Assembly: GCF_900111605.1 (NCBI RefSeq)
Contig: NZ_FOIA01000023.1
Coordinates: forward strand, 1 to 60,014
Direction: 5' to 3'
Source: Nitrosomonas marina
Lineage (GTDB): Bacteria; Pseudomonadota; Gammaproteobacteria; Burkholderiales; Nitrosomonadaceae
Length of the DNA: 60,014 nt
The notes under the pieces are model-generated. The model was not told the origin of the DNA, ran no database searches, and saw only the letters and a list, made by a program, of their open reading frames with translations. The number at the start of each line of letters is the position of its first letter. The stretch's first letter is position 1. This document shows, piece after piece, positions 1-8,423 of the stretch. The position numbers and the translations under genes were made by a program.

Positions 1-282
1 CACTTGCCTGATCGCCCTGGCAAATGGGGTTCCAGTAACGACCACACATGATCTGAAAGATCATGTCTACGATAAGCTTCTGACATACTATTACCATGTA
101 TAATAATCACTTACAGCATAATTATACAGTAATTTCTAACTTGTGACGACGCAATCTAGTTTGTGCCCACCTGCTTTGGATCGATGTCATAAACAAGATG
201 CCCGATTGGCGCATGGCGGAATTGATGCAAAAGTTTGGGAATGAATTAATCCATAGACTTGGCCATTAATTATAATTATGCA
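1..282. other. Left-edge region with no supportable gene
   Basis: No complete coding frame with a start codon and ribosome binding site could be supported here. A short open frame ends at about position 270 (last residues HRLGH) but has no convincing start. A small palindrome lies at 47-65 (CATGATC, 5-base loop, GATCATG) with no T-run after it. The stretch could be the decayed end of a gene lying outside the window. Confidence 0.4.
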
Positions 283-316
283 GTTTTACCCGGAAAAGCA
301 CTGACCCGGGTAAAAC
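283..316. terminator. Strong hairpin downstream of the small membrane protein gene
   Basis: Positions 283-293 (GTTTTACCCGG) are perfectly complementary to 306-316, an 11 bp stem with a 12-base loop. It starts 15 bases past the stop codon of the leftward gene at 332-718, where a transcript end is expected. There is no U-tract right after the stem on the minus strand, so termination is inferred from position and stem strength. Confidence 0.45.
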
Positions 317-331
317 CATGATCGAATTGTG

Positions 332-718
332 TTATTGTGTTTTTACTTTTTCAATACCGCCTCTTTGTCTGGGCTGGCTCTGATAGTCTGTGAGAATACC
401 AACGGCGATAATCACAATACCCATGCCGATATAAAAATTTCTCGCGATTTCGTCAGTGGCAAAGCCAAAAATGAAAGGTAAGGCAATTAGTGAAGGTCCG
501 ACCAGGCGCTCAATCCAGCCATGAATGGTAAATGGAATCAACTTGACTATCCCAAAGGGAAAATCAGAAGTCAATGTAACAATCAAATGAACGACGGCCA
601 GGCTATAAGCAAGAATTGCTGGTAACTCACTTAATCCTAACACTATTGGGGCGAGTAAAAATATAACAACAGTCAAAAAATCAAGATAACCGTGTGTACG
701 TGGTGAAATTACTTTCAT
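332..718 (-). CDS. Small four-helix membrane protein, SPW-repeat-like
   Basis: A 128-residue protein made almost entirely of hydrophobic segments, about four membrane spans, with a basic C-terminus ending KVKTQ. Two internal units (about residues 11-32 and 68-110) resemble each other, each with a hydrophobic stretch containing a Pro and a Gly-Leu/Gly-Phe turn, as in SPW-repeat proteins. The ATG at 718 is preceded by a good ribosome binding site (aggag, 8 bases upstream). It stands alone: the gene to its right runs the other way and a hairpin follows its stop. The function is unknown and the SPW assignment is from general pattern only. Confidence 0.6.
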   Translation of the reverse strand: MKVISPRTHGYLDFLTVVIFLLAPIVLGLSELPAILAYSLAVVHLIVTLTSDFPFGIVKLIPFTIHGWIERLVGPSLIALPFIFGFATDEIARNFYIGMGIVIIAVGILTDYQSQPRQRGGIEKVKTQ

Positions 719-830
719 GTGAATTCTCCTGTATTAATTCGTGGTCACTCAAAGTTGCCACATTTGGTACGTTAATACAGTTCTGCCATCGGCGTCTGTT
801 AGCTACAAAACACTAACTGCCTTAAATAAA

Positions 831-851
831 TTAGGGTCAAGTCTGTTTATT
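831..851 (+). repeat. Left copy of a 21-bp inverted tag flanking the RAYT region
   Basis: The segment reads TTAGGGTCAAGTCT, then G, then TTTATT, and is followed by AT-rich sequence. It recurs in inverted orientation at 3953-3973 with one mismatch in 21. This copy sits 31 bases upstream of the transposase start at 882. From memory, a gggtcaagtct tag is common beside Y1-transposase genes of this type, so it may be a recognition or boundary sequence. Confidence 0.6.
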
Positions 852-881
852 CATAATAATTTTTATGATATTTTCTCGTTT

Positions 882-1844
882 ATGTCCCGTCCGTTAAGAA
901 TTGAATATCCAAATGCCTGGTATCATGTAATGAACCGGGGAGCGGGTTATCGCAATATTTTCAGCAGCGATACCCACCGCATGCTTTTTCTGGATTTGCT
1001 GTCACAGATAAGCAAGATGTTTCGTGTGGAAATTCACGGGTTTTGCTTAATGGGTAACCATTATCATTTATTGATCCATACGCCTGAGGGTAACCTGCAA
1101 CGGGCGATGCGGCATCTGAATGGTGTTTACACGCAACGTCATAACCGTTTGGAAACTACCGACGGTCCTTTGTTTCGCGGGCGATACAAGGCAATCCTTA
1201 TCGAGCCGGATGCTTATTTGTTAAATGTAAGCCGATACATTCATTTGAACCCAGTTGTGGCCGGTGTGACTTCTTCAGCCAGAACTTACCAATGGTCCAG
1301 TTACCGGTATTATATGGGTGCTAAAGCAATGCCGGAGTGGCTGCATACAAAATTTGTGCTGAATATGCTGGGGCGGCAGCAACGGCGGAGGTCTTACCGG
1401 TCATTTGTTGAAAAGGGCGTTGATGATGAAACGCAACTGTTTTATGGCAAAAATAAACTACCCGCTGTAATGGGCAGTGACACTTTCAGAGAATCAATTT
1501 GTTCCAGGTTGCCAGTCAATGCGGAAATACCGGAAATAAAGAAACTCAGACCAGTTCCCTCAGTCTTAGCCATTATCCAGGCTGTTTCGCTTGTGTTTGC
1601 CTCTCCTGAAAAAGAAATATTGCAAGCGGTACGGGGGCGTGGAATGAAAAGTCACGCGCGGTCTGCAGGAATTTATTGCTGCCGTAAATTTGCAGGCTTG
1701 TCACTGAATGAGATAGCAACAGCCTTTGGCCTCAGTCACTATGGCAGTGTGTCAGGTTCGGTCGCCAGATTTGAGCGGCAGATTTGTGAAGATGCAGGGT
1801 TGGCAGAATTGGTGCACGAGGTAGAGAAGAAAATTAATGAATAG
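882..1844 (+). CDS. REP-associated tyrosine transposase-like protein (Y1_Tnp / IS200-like, RAYT)
   Basis: A single-strand DNA transposase relative of 320 residues. The HUH pair is visible as H60-Y-H62 in GNHYHLLIH, and the likely nucleophile is Tyr119 in VSRYIHLNP. About residues 225-320 form a C-terminal helical region with a DnaA-C/HTH-like stretch (GLSLNEIATAFGLSHYGSVS). The ATG at 882 was chosen because the MSRPLRIEYPNAWYHVMNRG start is where this family begins; the frame is open upstream but matches nothing. The catalytic residues are intact, so it may be active. The next gene starts 12 bases after its stop, and inverted tags lie at 831-851 and 3953-3973. Confidence 0.88.
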   Translation: MSRPLRIEYPNAWYHVMNRGAGYRNIFSSDTHRMLFLDLLSQISKMFRVEIHGFCLMGNHYHLLIHTPEGNLQRAMRHLNGVYTQRHNRLETTDGPLFRGRYKAILIEPDAYLLNVSRYIHLNPVVAGVTSSARTYQWSSYRYYMGAKAMPEWLHTKFVLNMLGRQQRRRSYRSFVEKGVDDETQLFYGKNKLPAVMGSDTFRESICSRLPVNAEIPEIKKLRPVPSVLAIIQAVSLVFASPEKEILQAVRGRGMKSHARSAGIYCCRKFAGLSLNEIATAFGLSHYGSVSGSVARFERQICEDAGLAELVHEVEKKINE

Positions 1845-1856
1845 ATTTGTTTTAGC

Positions 1857-2654
1857 ATGATGACATTGCCCAAATCCCTGTATATATCCCATGGCGGAGG
1901 GCCGTTGCCATTGCTGGGAGATCTGCGGCACGATGAAATGGTGGCATACCTGCAGCGTATTGCTGAAACCATGCCCAGGCCGGAGGCGATAGTGGTGTTC
2001 AGCGCGCATTGGGAAGAACAGGTCCCTACAATTACCGCGGCAAGAAATCCACCATTAATTTACGACTACTACGGATTTCCACCTGGGTCATATCAAATTC
2101 AATATCCGTGTCCAGGTGAGCCTGCATTGGCTGGGGAAATATTCCGTTTGTTTGCAAACGAGGAAATCGATGCGCGCCTGGACGAAATCCGGGGATTCGA
2201 GCATGGCGTCTTTGTCCCTCTCAAGATCATGTATCCCGATGCTGACATGCCGTGTGTCCAGATTTCTTTGGTTAACACACTGAACCCCTCCCGGCATATT
2301 AAGATCGGATCCGCGTTGAGGGATCTGCATAAACAGAATGTGCTGGTCATGGGTTCCGGTTTCTCTTTTCATAATTTGAAAACTTTTTTTGCGCCTGATA
2401 CCGTGGAACCAGACCAGCTTAACGAAAAATTTGAGAATTGGTTGCAGACCGTTTGTGTTGATAGGGGGTACTCAGAGGAGCAGAGAAGTGAATTGCTGGT
2501 TCTATGGGAAGAGGCGCCCGGTGCGCGTTATTGCCATCCGAGAGAAGAGCACCTTTTGCCATTGCATGTGTGCTACGGCGTGGCAAAGACACCTTGTACA
2601 GAGAGATATGGGCTGACTATCATGAACAAAAAATCGAGCATGTATGCATGGTGA
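1857..2654 (+). CDS. DODA-type extradiol ring-opening dioxygenase (YgiD family)
   Basis: A 265-residue class III extradiol dioxygenase-like enzyme of the LigB/DODA superfamily. Candidate metal and catalytic histidines are H12 (ISHGGG), H51 (FSAHWE), H116 (GFEHGVFVP), H172 and H227/H232 (CHPREEHLLPLH), all at family positions. Such proteins open catechol-type rings with a bound Zn or Fe; YgiD of E. coli acts on DOPA in vitro, but the substrate here cannot be told. The ATG at 1857 and another at 1860 are both possible starts. It follows the transposase by 12 bases in the same direction and probably shares its transcript. No aromatic pathway genes are nearby. Confidence 0.85.
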   Translation: MMTLPKSLYISHGGGPLPLLGDLRHDEMVAYLQRIAETMPRPEAIVVFSAHWEEQVPTITAARNPPLIYDYYGFPPGSYQIQYPCPGEPALAGEIFRLFANEEIDARLDEIRGFEHGVFVPLKIMYPDADMPCVQISLVNTLNPSRHIKIGSALRDLHKQNVLVMGSGFSFHNLKTFFAPDTVEPDQLNEKFENWLQTVCVDRGYSEEQRSELLVLWEEAPGARYCHPREEHLLPLHVCYGVAKTPCTERYGLTIMNKKSSMYAW

Positions 2655-2818
2655 GCTGTGTGCTTTCAACGGCAAAAAAACAAACTCGTTTGCTAATGAT
2701 GGCAAATCTTTGTTTTTATTAAATATTTCATGTGCGGTTAATTTTTCTGCCAAGTATTGCTACTGATACATTTTGGAGTTTTAAAGATTACAGGCTGGGT
2801 ATGGGTTGTATAGCGTCA

Positions 2819-3625
2819 TTAATAAGATTTCTTTTTGCGTGTATTATATGCCCAATACAGCATAAAACCGGTAAAGAGCATTCCACCGACAATATTACCG
2901 GCAATTACCGGTAAACCATTCCATAACCACCAGTCGGCAATTGTGATATTTCCACCCAGCATGATGCCGGCTGGAATTAAAAACATATTGACAATGGCAT
3001 GTTCGTAGCCCAGGGCAAAAAAAGTCATGATGGGTAGCCACATGGCCGCGATTTTTCCAGTTGTAGTGGTTGATGTGAGGGCCATGACAGCACCCAGTGT
3101 AACCATCCAGTTGCAAAGCAGTGCACTGGTAAAGGCTGTGATAGTGCCATCAAAACCGTATTGTGCGTAACCCAGTGTTTTATTCTCGGCGATATCGATC
3201 AAACGTTGTGCAGCGGCAATCGTTGAGGGGTCAATATGTCCCATTTTCGTTGTGACGATCGTATAAAGAAAGGCATAGCCGACTCCGCCGACCAGATTGC
3301 CGATTAATACCCAGTACCAGTTATAGAGTAAAGCGCCGATATGTGTTCGCCTATCTTTGACAGCGATCGGTATAAGTGCAAAATTACCTGTTGCCAGTTC
3401 AAGGCCAAGCAATACAATCATGACAAAACCAACCGGAAAAACCAGGGCACCGACAATACCGAGACCGGTTTGTGTTGCCGCCAGAATGGCCAGTGTTGTA
3501 GCATAACCGAGAAAAGCGCCGGCAAGAAAACCACGCAATAACAGATCCTTGATCGTTAAACCGGTTTTCCTGGCGCCAGTCTGCAGCATGTTTTCAACGA
3601 TTTCTTCCGGCTTGACATAGGCCAC
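2819..3625 (-). CDS. Formate/nitrite transporter family channel (FNT)
   Basis: A 268-residue inner-membrane protein with about six spans, typical FNT length. Diagnostic segments are GNLVGG, SALLCNWMVTLG, and FFALGYEHAIVNMF, whose His is the central pore histidine. FNT proteins are pentameric channels for formate, nitrite or hydrosulfide. In an ammonia oxidiser, nitrite passage would be the obvious role, but the substrate is not readable from sequence. The start is GTG at 3625 with an ideal site (AAGGAG, 8 bases upstream). It is a single gene, convergent with the dioxygenase gene on its left. Confidence 0.9.
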   Translation of the reverse strand: MAYVKPEEIVENMLQTGARKTGLTIKDLLLRGFLAGAFLGYATTLAILAATQTGLGIVGALVFPVGFVMIVLLGLELATGNFALIPIAVKDRRTHIGALLYNWYWVLIGNLVGGVGYAFLYTIVTTKMGHIDPSTIAAAQRLIDIAENKTLGYAQYGFDGTITAFTSALLCNWMVTLGAVMALTSTTTTGKIAAMWLPIMTFFALGYEHAIVNMFLIPAGIMLGGNITIADWWLWNGLPVIAGNIVGGMLFTGFMLYWAYNTRKKKSY

Positions 3626-3974
3626 GATTTTATCTCCTTTTAGTCGGTTGATTTTTTCTGTTTTTAGATGTCGGTTAAAAATTGTGCAGTTAGTGATTTA
3701 CAGGAAACTTCCCATGCGCTTCGGCGTAATGCATATGTGGTCCAGTCAGCCTGCGTAACTTGGCTCCTTTTAGATGTTGAAAAACAGTAGCGACTGGTAA
3801 ATCGATATGCTTATCAAGTGATATCAAATCTGTTGATTAATAATAAAAATATGATATGTTTACTTTTATATCCTGTCCATTATTGATTGAAAGATTGATA
3901 AAATCCGGATTTGGTCCAACTAATGCCTGAAGTAGTGAGTATAATTATAATTAATAAATAGACTTGACCCTAAA
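3626..3974. other. AT-rich intergenic region between divergent FNT and phosphoesterase genes
   Basis: This 349-base region should hold the promoters for the FNT channel (leftward) and the phosphoesterase (rightward). The right half is strongly AT-rich. No clear operator was recognised. Its right end is the inverted tag at 3953-3973, which stops one base before the phosphoesterase ATG. Confidence 0.5.
3953..3973 (-). repeat. Right copy of the 21-bp inverted tag
   Basis: Reverse complement of the 831-851 tag with one mismatch (20 of 21 identical), continuing into AT-rich sequence on the far side as the left copy does. It ends at the base before position 3974, with the phosphoesterase ATG at 3975, so that gene has no Shine-Dalgarno sequence in the usual place. 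The two copies bracket about 3.1 kb containing the transposase, the dioxygenase and the FNT gene. Confidence 0.6.
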
Positions 3975-4430
3975 ATGATAATTGGCGTCATCTCGGATAC
4001 CCACAGTCTTGTTCGTCCGGAAGCTTTGGAATATCTTGCCGGTTCAGATATCATCGTACACGCGGGCGACATCGGGTCGGATTATGTAATCCGGGATTTG
4101 CAGGCTGTCTGTCCTGTCGTTGCGATTCGTGGGAATATTGACAGGGGTTCGTTCGGTGACCAGTTTCCAAAGACCGAAGTGGTGGAGGCTGATGAAAAAT
4201 TGATTTACATGATTCACAATATTGACGAAATCGATCTCGACCCGGTCGCAGCAGGATTTGATGTTGTTGTCTTTGGGCACTCGCATATGCCCAGCTCCAA
4301 AATCAGGGAAGGTGTGTTGTATTTCAATCCGGGCAGCGCTGGTCCCCGCCGGTTCAAGTTGCCTGTAGCGCTTGGAAAGCTCTATATCAGCAAATCGGGA
4401 ATAGCCCATGAAACGCACCTAATAGCATAA
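3975..4430 (+). CDS. YfcE/MJ0936-type metallophosphoesterase
   Basis: A 151-residue calcineurin-like phosphoesterase. Dimetal-site motifs are complete: D-x-H (SDTH, residues 7-10), GD in HAGDIG, GN in RGNID, and GHSH near residue 104. Members hydrolyse phosphodiesters, often Mn2+-dependent, usually with unknown physiological substrate. The length fits the family. The ATG at 3975 directly abuts the inverted tag and lacks a ribosome binding site, so translation may be weak or start from a leaderless transcript. No later start would keep the SDTH motif. Confidence 0.87.
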   Translation: MIIGVISDTHSLVRPEALEYLAGSDIIVHAGDIGSDYVIRDLQAVCPVVAIRGNIDRGSFGDQFPKTEVVEADEKLIYMIHNIDEIDLDPVAAGFDVVVFGHSHMPSSKIREGVLYFNPGSAGPRRFKLPVALGKLYISKSGIAHETHLIA

Positions 4431-4552
4431 AGGTTGAATTTCAAAGTATTTGTTTAAGAACCAAATGATGAATATGTTGCTGCAAATTCTGACACACCAT
4501 CGATTCATACTGGTTCCCGAAGATCCAGCATTCGCCCGTCATGTTTCAAACA

Positions 4553-5851
4553 TCACTCAACTCCGATACGCCTGCTCTGCTCCACATCATACACGGTGAC
4601 CCTGTCCGCGCTGTTACCCCAGGCGTTCCTGATATATGACACGAGATTCGCGATCTCGTAGTCGTGCAGAATCTGCTGAAAAGGCGGCATACCGTAAGGG
4701 CGCGGGTTCCCTTTGGTTGTGGCAGGATAACCGCCTTCCAGAATGCTGCGAATGGTATTGAGCGGTGATGCCATGACCACACTGCGGTTTCCTGCCAGCG
4801 GCGGGTAAACACCAGGTACGCCTTTTCCCGAAACGCCATGGCAGTCCTGGCAATAAGTCTGATACAGCTGCTCGCCATGCACCAGGCTGCTGTATGCGCT
4901 GATCGGCGCAGGCGCGGCCGAAGCCGCCGCATAATCCGATTTGCTGTCCGATATGGATTGCAGGTACACAGCCATGGCGCGCAGATCTTCCTCGGACAGA
5001 TGCTGCAGGCTCTGCCGGATAATCGTAGCCATCGGCCCTGAAGCCACCGCGCGGTCTGTAATGCCAATGGACAGCAACGCCACAATTTCATCAATGGTCC
5101 AGTCACTGCTGCCGGCTTCGAGATGCGATGTCAACGAGGGTGCGTACCAGTTCATGCCCATGATCTGCCCGCCCGCCAGTTCATTGTCTGCACCCCCGAG
5201 CAGGCTGCGGTTGGTATGGCAGGCATTGCAGTGCCCCAACCCCTGTACCAGATAAGCGCCGCGGTTCCACTGCGTTGTTTTCGATGAGTCGGGCACATAC
5301 TCGCCAGGGGTGAAGTGCAGCGCGCGCCAGATATGCAGCAGCGGCCTGAAATTATACGGAAAACGGATGGCATGCGGCGGGTTGGTTTGCCTGATTGCGG
5401 GCAGCGACTGCAAATAGGCAAAAATCGCGTTGGCGTCCTGCCGGGTCACTTTGGTATATTCGGTGTAAGGAAATGCAGGGTAAAGCAACTGGCCATCGGG
5501 CGATTTGCCTTCATGCAAAGCATGCCAGAAATCCGCTTCAGTCCAGTTACCGATTCCTGTTTCTTCATCGGGTGTGATATTGGGTGTGACGAAAACGCCA
5601 AATGCGGTGGTCAGGCGGCGACCGCCTGCAAACGGTTGTCCGCCGCGAGCGGTATGGCATCCCATGCAGTTACCTGCTCGTGTCAGATACGCGCCACGCT
5701 GCTGCTGCGAATCAAGTCCGGCACGATAGAACGGATCGTCTGAATTACCATATGCCGCGGCGTCTGTTGCCAGAAACAGCAATGCAGCGCCTGCTACCAA
5801 ATGCGCAGCCAGCTCTTCAAGTCTGCCGGTCAAGGCCGTGAAATCGTTCAT
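4553..5851 (-). CDS. Triheme c-type cytochrome, alcohol-dehydrogenase cytochrome-subunit-like
   Basis: A 432-residue periplasmic or membrane-attached cytochrome with three CxxCH sites: C62-C65-H66, C208-C211-H212 and C334-C337-H338. Spacing and surrounding motifs (GRRLTTAFGVFVTPNITPD, ALHEGKSPDG) match the cytochrome subunit of quinoprotein alcohol/aldehyde dehydrogenases, which passes electrons from a periplasmic dehydrogenase to quinone or oxidases. A hydrophobic stretch at residues 17-32 is a signal peptide or anchor. No dehydrogenase gene is adjacent. Its ATG overlaps the stop of the diheme cytochrome gene by four bases (5848-5851), implying translational coupling as the last gene of the porin operon. 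Confidence 0.88.
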   Translation of the reverse strand: MNDFTALTGRLEELAAHLVAGAALLFLATDAAAYGNSDDPFYRAGLDSQQQRGAYLTRAGNCMGCHTARGGQPFAGGRRLTTAFGVFVTPNITPDEETGIGNWTEADFWHALHEGKSPDGQLLYPAFPYTEYTKVTRQDANAIFAYLQSLPAIRQTNPPHAIRFPYNFRPLLHIWRALHFTPGEYVPDSSKTTQWNRGAYLVQGLGHCNACHTNRSLLGGADNELAGGQIMGMNWYAPSLTSHLEAGSSDWTIDEIVALLSIGITDRAVASGPMATIIRQSLQHLSEEDLRAMAVYLQSISDSKSDYAAASAAPAPISAYSSLVHGEQLYQTYCQDCHGVSGKGVPGVYPPLAGNRSVVMASPLNTIRSILEGGYPATTKGNPRPYGMPPFQQILHDYEIANLVSYIRNAWGNSADRVTVYDVEQSRRIGVE

Positions 5852-6552
5852 GATGAAATCTCCACCTCAACAATACTGCTGCAACGTTGGGCCAGTGCGG
5901 GGGACAAGCTTCCCGCCGGTTCCGGGTTGCCGGAAACTTCCTGAATCGACAGCCACTTTGCAATCGCGATGATTTCACGGTCTGTCAGCTTTTCCGCTAT
6001 CTTCGACATACAGTCGGATACCTGGCCACGAACCAGTCCACCGTTGCGCCAGCTGCCAAACTGGGCGGACAAATACGCCCGCGGCAAGCCCAGCAGCCCT
6101 GGAATAAAAGGCGATTTTCCCATCAATGCGCGGCCATGGCAGTCGCTGCATGCCGGAATATCCCTGTCAGAATCACCTGAAAAAATCATCATTTCGGCCA
6201 GTTCGCGTTCATCAGGCTGCAAGCTGTGTCGTTCCGGCTGATACTTCGGCAGCGACTGCGTTGAAAAATAACGCGCGATATCCATCAGGTAGTCGTCGGG
6301 CATATTCTCCAGCAGTATGGCCATTGGTTGATAATGGCGCCGACCGTCCCTGAAATTGCGTAACTGGTTGTACAGATAGCCCACGGGCTTGCCGCCTATG
6401 CGCGGATAGTAAACGTGCTGCTCGGCACGGTCTGATTCGCCATGACATATCGTGCAGGATTTAACGCGCTCTGCCATGTCGTCAGGCGGGTCGCTCGCAG
6501 CATTTGCCGTGGTTGCGATAAGAAAAAAAACTGTCAAAATAAACTGTATCAT
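5848..6552 (-). CDS. Diheme cytochrome c, c4-like
   Basis: A 234-residue protein with a cleavable signal peptide (about residues 1-18, ending ANA) and two CxxCH sites, C33-C36-H37 and C135-C138-H139. The two halves are related, as in cytochrome c4: each has a CxxCHG, an R-x-x-GQ/PG-type stretch and a Y-L-x-x-Q motif. The ATG at 6552 was chosen because it is followed by the signal peptide and preceded by AAGGA; the frame upstream of it lies inside the porin gene. It is the middle gene of the porin-cytochrome operon and is translationally coupled to the triheme cytochrome. A role in periplasmic electron transfer is inferred from heme content. Confidence 0.87.
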   Translation of the reverse strand: MIQFILTVFFLIATTANAASDPPDDMAERVKSCTICHGESDRAEQHVYYPRIGGKPVGYLYNQLRNFRDGRRHYQPMAILLENMPDDYLMDIARYFSTQSLPKYQPERHSLQPDERELAEMMIFSGDSDRDIPACSDCHGRALMGKSPFIPGLLGLPRAYLSAQFGSWRNGGLVRGQVSDCMSKIAEKLTDREIIAIAKWLSIQEVSGNPEPAGSLSPALAQRCSSIVEVEISS

Positions 6553-6568
6553 GTCAAAAGAATCCTTG

Positions 6569-8197
6569 TCAGAATCTGAAATTATACTGCACATAAAACA
6601 GATCGGAATTGATGCCGGGTCTCTGGTTTTCGATGAAATCCCCGGAAAACAGTTTCGAGTAGCCGACAATGACGTCATGATGGCGGGCAATATGAAAATT
6701 AGCCAGAAAATCGATGCCGTCGCCGATATGACTGCCGGACTGCCCTGTCGGGTCTCGCAGCAGCGGAACGCCGCCTGCGTTGTACAGGAAATCGCGCTCG
6801 TTTGCCAGATAATAGCGATGATATTGTCCGATAAATGTAAACCAGGGCTGAGGTTTTAAGGTGATCTGCGCATTGATATCGTGGACATTCTGCCTGCCGA
6901 CCAGATCGATATAGCCGAGATAATAGTGGCCGAACGGGAACAAATGGTTGAATGTGTTGCTTCGGCCATCCTGCGGGTTACTGTCCCCGGATGCGAAGTC
7001 ATAGCGGATCCAGATATTCGGGTTCATCGGGAGTGGCAGCTGATAGCCAACGCCTGTCGCAACAGCAAATGCCGACACGTCCAGTCCGGACCGCTCGCCA
7101 AATTGATACATGCCCTCCAGTTCATACAGAATACGATCGAAATTTCCCGCCAGCCTTCCACCCAGCGTATGGACAATCGTATCGCCCCGCATGATGTTAC
7201 CCGCTGCTATATTTGCGTCGGACACGGTGTGCCTGTTATCCAGCCCTAAATAATACAAATCGATCAAATGATCAGGTCGCGGTTTGATGGTGCCCCAGAG
7301 GCCCCAGAAATTCTGCTTTGTGTCCCAGTTATCGAAGTCCCCTTTTTCGGTTCGCATGGGACGTACCCAGAAAGCATCCAGATCAATCGTGTCACTGCGC
7401 CAGAAAGTCTTGACGCCCTGGAATGTGCGCCGCGTATTTGCCCAGTCCAGCGTGGAAATCAATCGCTGGGAACCGTAGAGCAGTTCCTGGCGGCCAACCC
7501 GAACATAAACCGGCCCATTGACATCGGCTACCTTGATGTCTGCAAACAGATTCAGCATGTCTGTATGATTTCTGTCAATTCCCGATGGTGCAAGTTCGGG
7601 ATCAAATGATCGCGCATCGATAAATTCAGCAAATAGACGCACGCGGTCCCGATACCACAAATCGGCATGAAGGCGCGTCCTGATCAGGTGATAATCATTA
7701 TTCAGCCCGTTTTCGTTCAGACGGGAATCGGTTTCATGCATATACCGGTACCAGAAGCTGCCGCCAAATGACAAAAGCCAGTCGTCCGCAATCGGGATCC
7801 GCTTAACTGGATCAAAGATGTCTGTTTCGTGCCCCGGTTTCTCGAGATAACGGAAATCGATATCGAACTGGGGCGTTGTCATTAAGCCGAACCGTGGGTA
7901 CGGAGAAACTGGCGGTTGAGACTGTTTGTTTCCGGTCAGCAAATCCAGAATTGAATAATAACCTGCCTGGGGTGCTGCCGGGCGCGAAAACATTCCCGGT
8001 TTTGGCGGTGAGGTGACGGGAGGAACACTGCTCCAGTCGGTGCTTGTTTTATTCTGTTCTGCTGCAGTACCTGCTGCAGTGTTCGCGAAGATCGATTGCG
8101 TTGCCAGGATTACGATGCCGGTCAGGCAACATAGCAGCGAATAATGCACGAATGCAGCGCCGGTCGATCGTGTAATGCGTCCTTTAGTTGTTTGCAT
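6569..8197 (-). CDS. Alginate-export-family outer-membrane porin
   Basis: A 542-residue beta-barrel protein of the Alginate_exp type. After a signal peptide (hydrophobic about residues 20-38) and a Pro/Ser-rich linker, it carries alternating aromatic strands with family motifs RTRLHADLWYRDRVRLFAEF, VRVGRQELLYGSQRLIST and LDAFWVRPM, and ends in the Phe expected of an outer-membrane barrel (QYNFRF). The ATG at 8197 was chosen for its AGAGGAA ribosome site and the signal peptide that follows. It is first in the operon and lies 104 bases downstream of a candidate sigma54 promoter. The transported substrate is unknown; despite the family name most members are not alginate exporters. Confidence 0.86.
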   Translation of the reverse strand: MQTTKGRITRSTGAAFVHYSLLCCLTGIVILATQSIFANTAAGTAAEQNKTSTDWSSVPPVTSPPKPGMFSRPAAPQAGYYSILDLLTGNKQSQPPVSPYPRFGLMTTPQFDIDFRYLEKPGHETDIFDPVKRIPIADDWLLSFGGSFWYRYMHETDSRLNENGLNNDYHLIRTRLHADLWYRDRVRLFAEFIDARSFDPELAPSGIDRNHTDMLNLFADIKVADVNGPVYVRVGRQELLYGSQRLISTLDWANTRRTFQGVKTFWRSDTIDLDAFWVRPMRTEKGDFDNWDTKQNFWGLWGTIKPRPDHLIDLYYLGLDNRHTVSDANIAAGNIMRGDTIVHTLGGRLAGNFDRILYELEGMYQFGERSGLDVSAFAVATGVGYQLPLPMNPNIWIRYDFASGDSNPQDGRSNTFNHLFPFGHYYLGYIDLVGRQNVHDINAQITLKPQPWFTFIGQYHRYYLANERDFLYNAGGVPLLRDPTGQSGSHIGDGIDFLANFHIARHHDVIVGYSKLFSGDFIENQRPGINSDLFYVQYNFRF

Positions 8198-8300
8198 AAA
8201 AAATATTTCCTCTGAATTATGATGGCGATAGAAGCCATTGGTGATTGCGTGTTCGATAAGAAACTGCAAAGGGTGAAAATCTTTTTCATGCAATAGATCT

Positions 8301-8316
8301 ATCAATAATCGTGCCA
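8301..8316 (-). promoter_or_regulatory. Candidate sigma54 (RpoN) promoter of the porin-cytochrome operon
   Basis: On the minus strand this reads TGGCACGATTATTGAT, against the sigma54 consensus TGGCACG-N4-TTGCW. The -24 element is perfect and the spacing is right; the -12 GC is GA, the only clear deviation. It is 104 bases upstream of the porin ATG. Its neighbour is a sigma54-type activator transcribed away from it, with a symmetric operator about 60 bases farther upstream, as expected for enhancer-dependent control. Confidence 0.6.
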
Positions 8317-8375
8317 ACTATTAACTGGTTGTTTAATAAATAATTTATTGCAAATGCCAGTATCAAAAAGTTATG

Positions 8376-8423
8376 AATCACAAATTTTTGTGATACGATT
8401 CACAAAAATTTGTGATTTTGTGA
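8376..8423. promoter_or_regulatory. Phased inverted-repeat operator with five TGTGA/TCACA half-sites
   Basis: Two perfect 18 bp arms (8376-8393 and 8400-8417) are reverse complements separated by 6 bases. Within them, half-sites TCACA (8378), TGTGA (8389), TCACA (8400) and TGTGA (8411) alternate in direction at exactly 11-base steps, one helical turn; a fifth TGTGA is at 8419. The central pair TGTGA-N6-TCACA matches the core of a CRP-type site. The array lies between the porin operon and the activator gene and touches the activator's likely ATG at 8423, so it could control both. The bound protein could be the activator itself or a CRP/FNR-family regulator. Confidence 0.65.
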
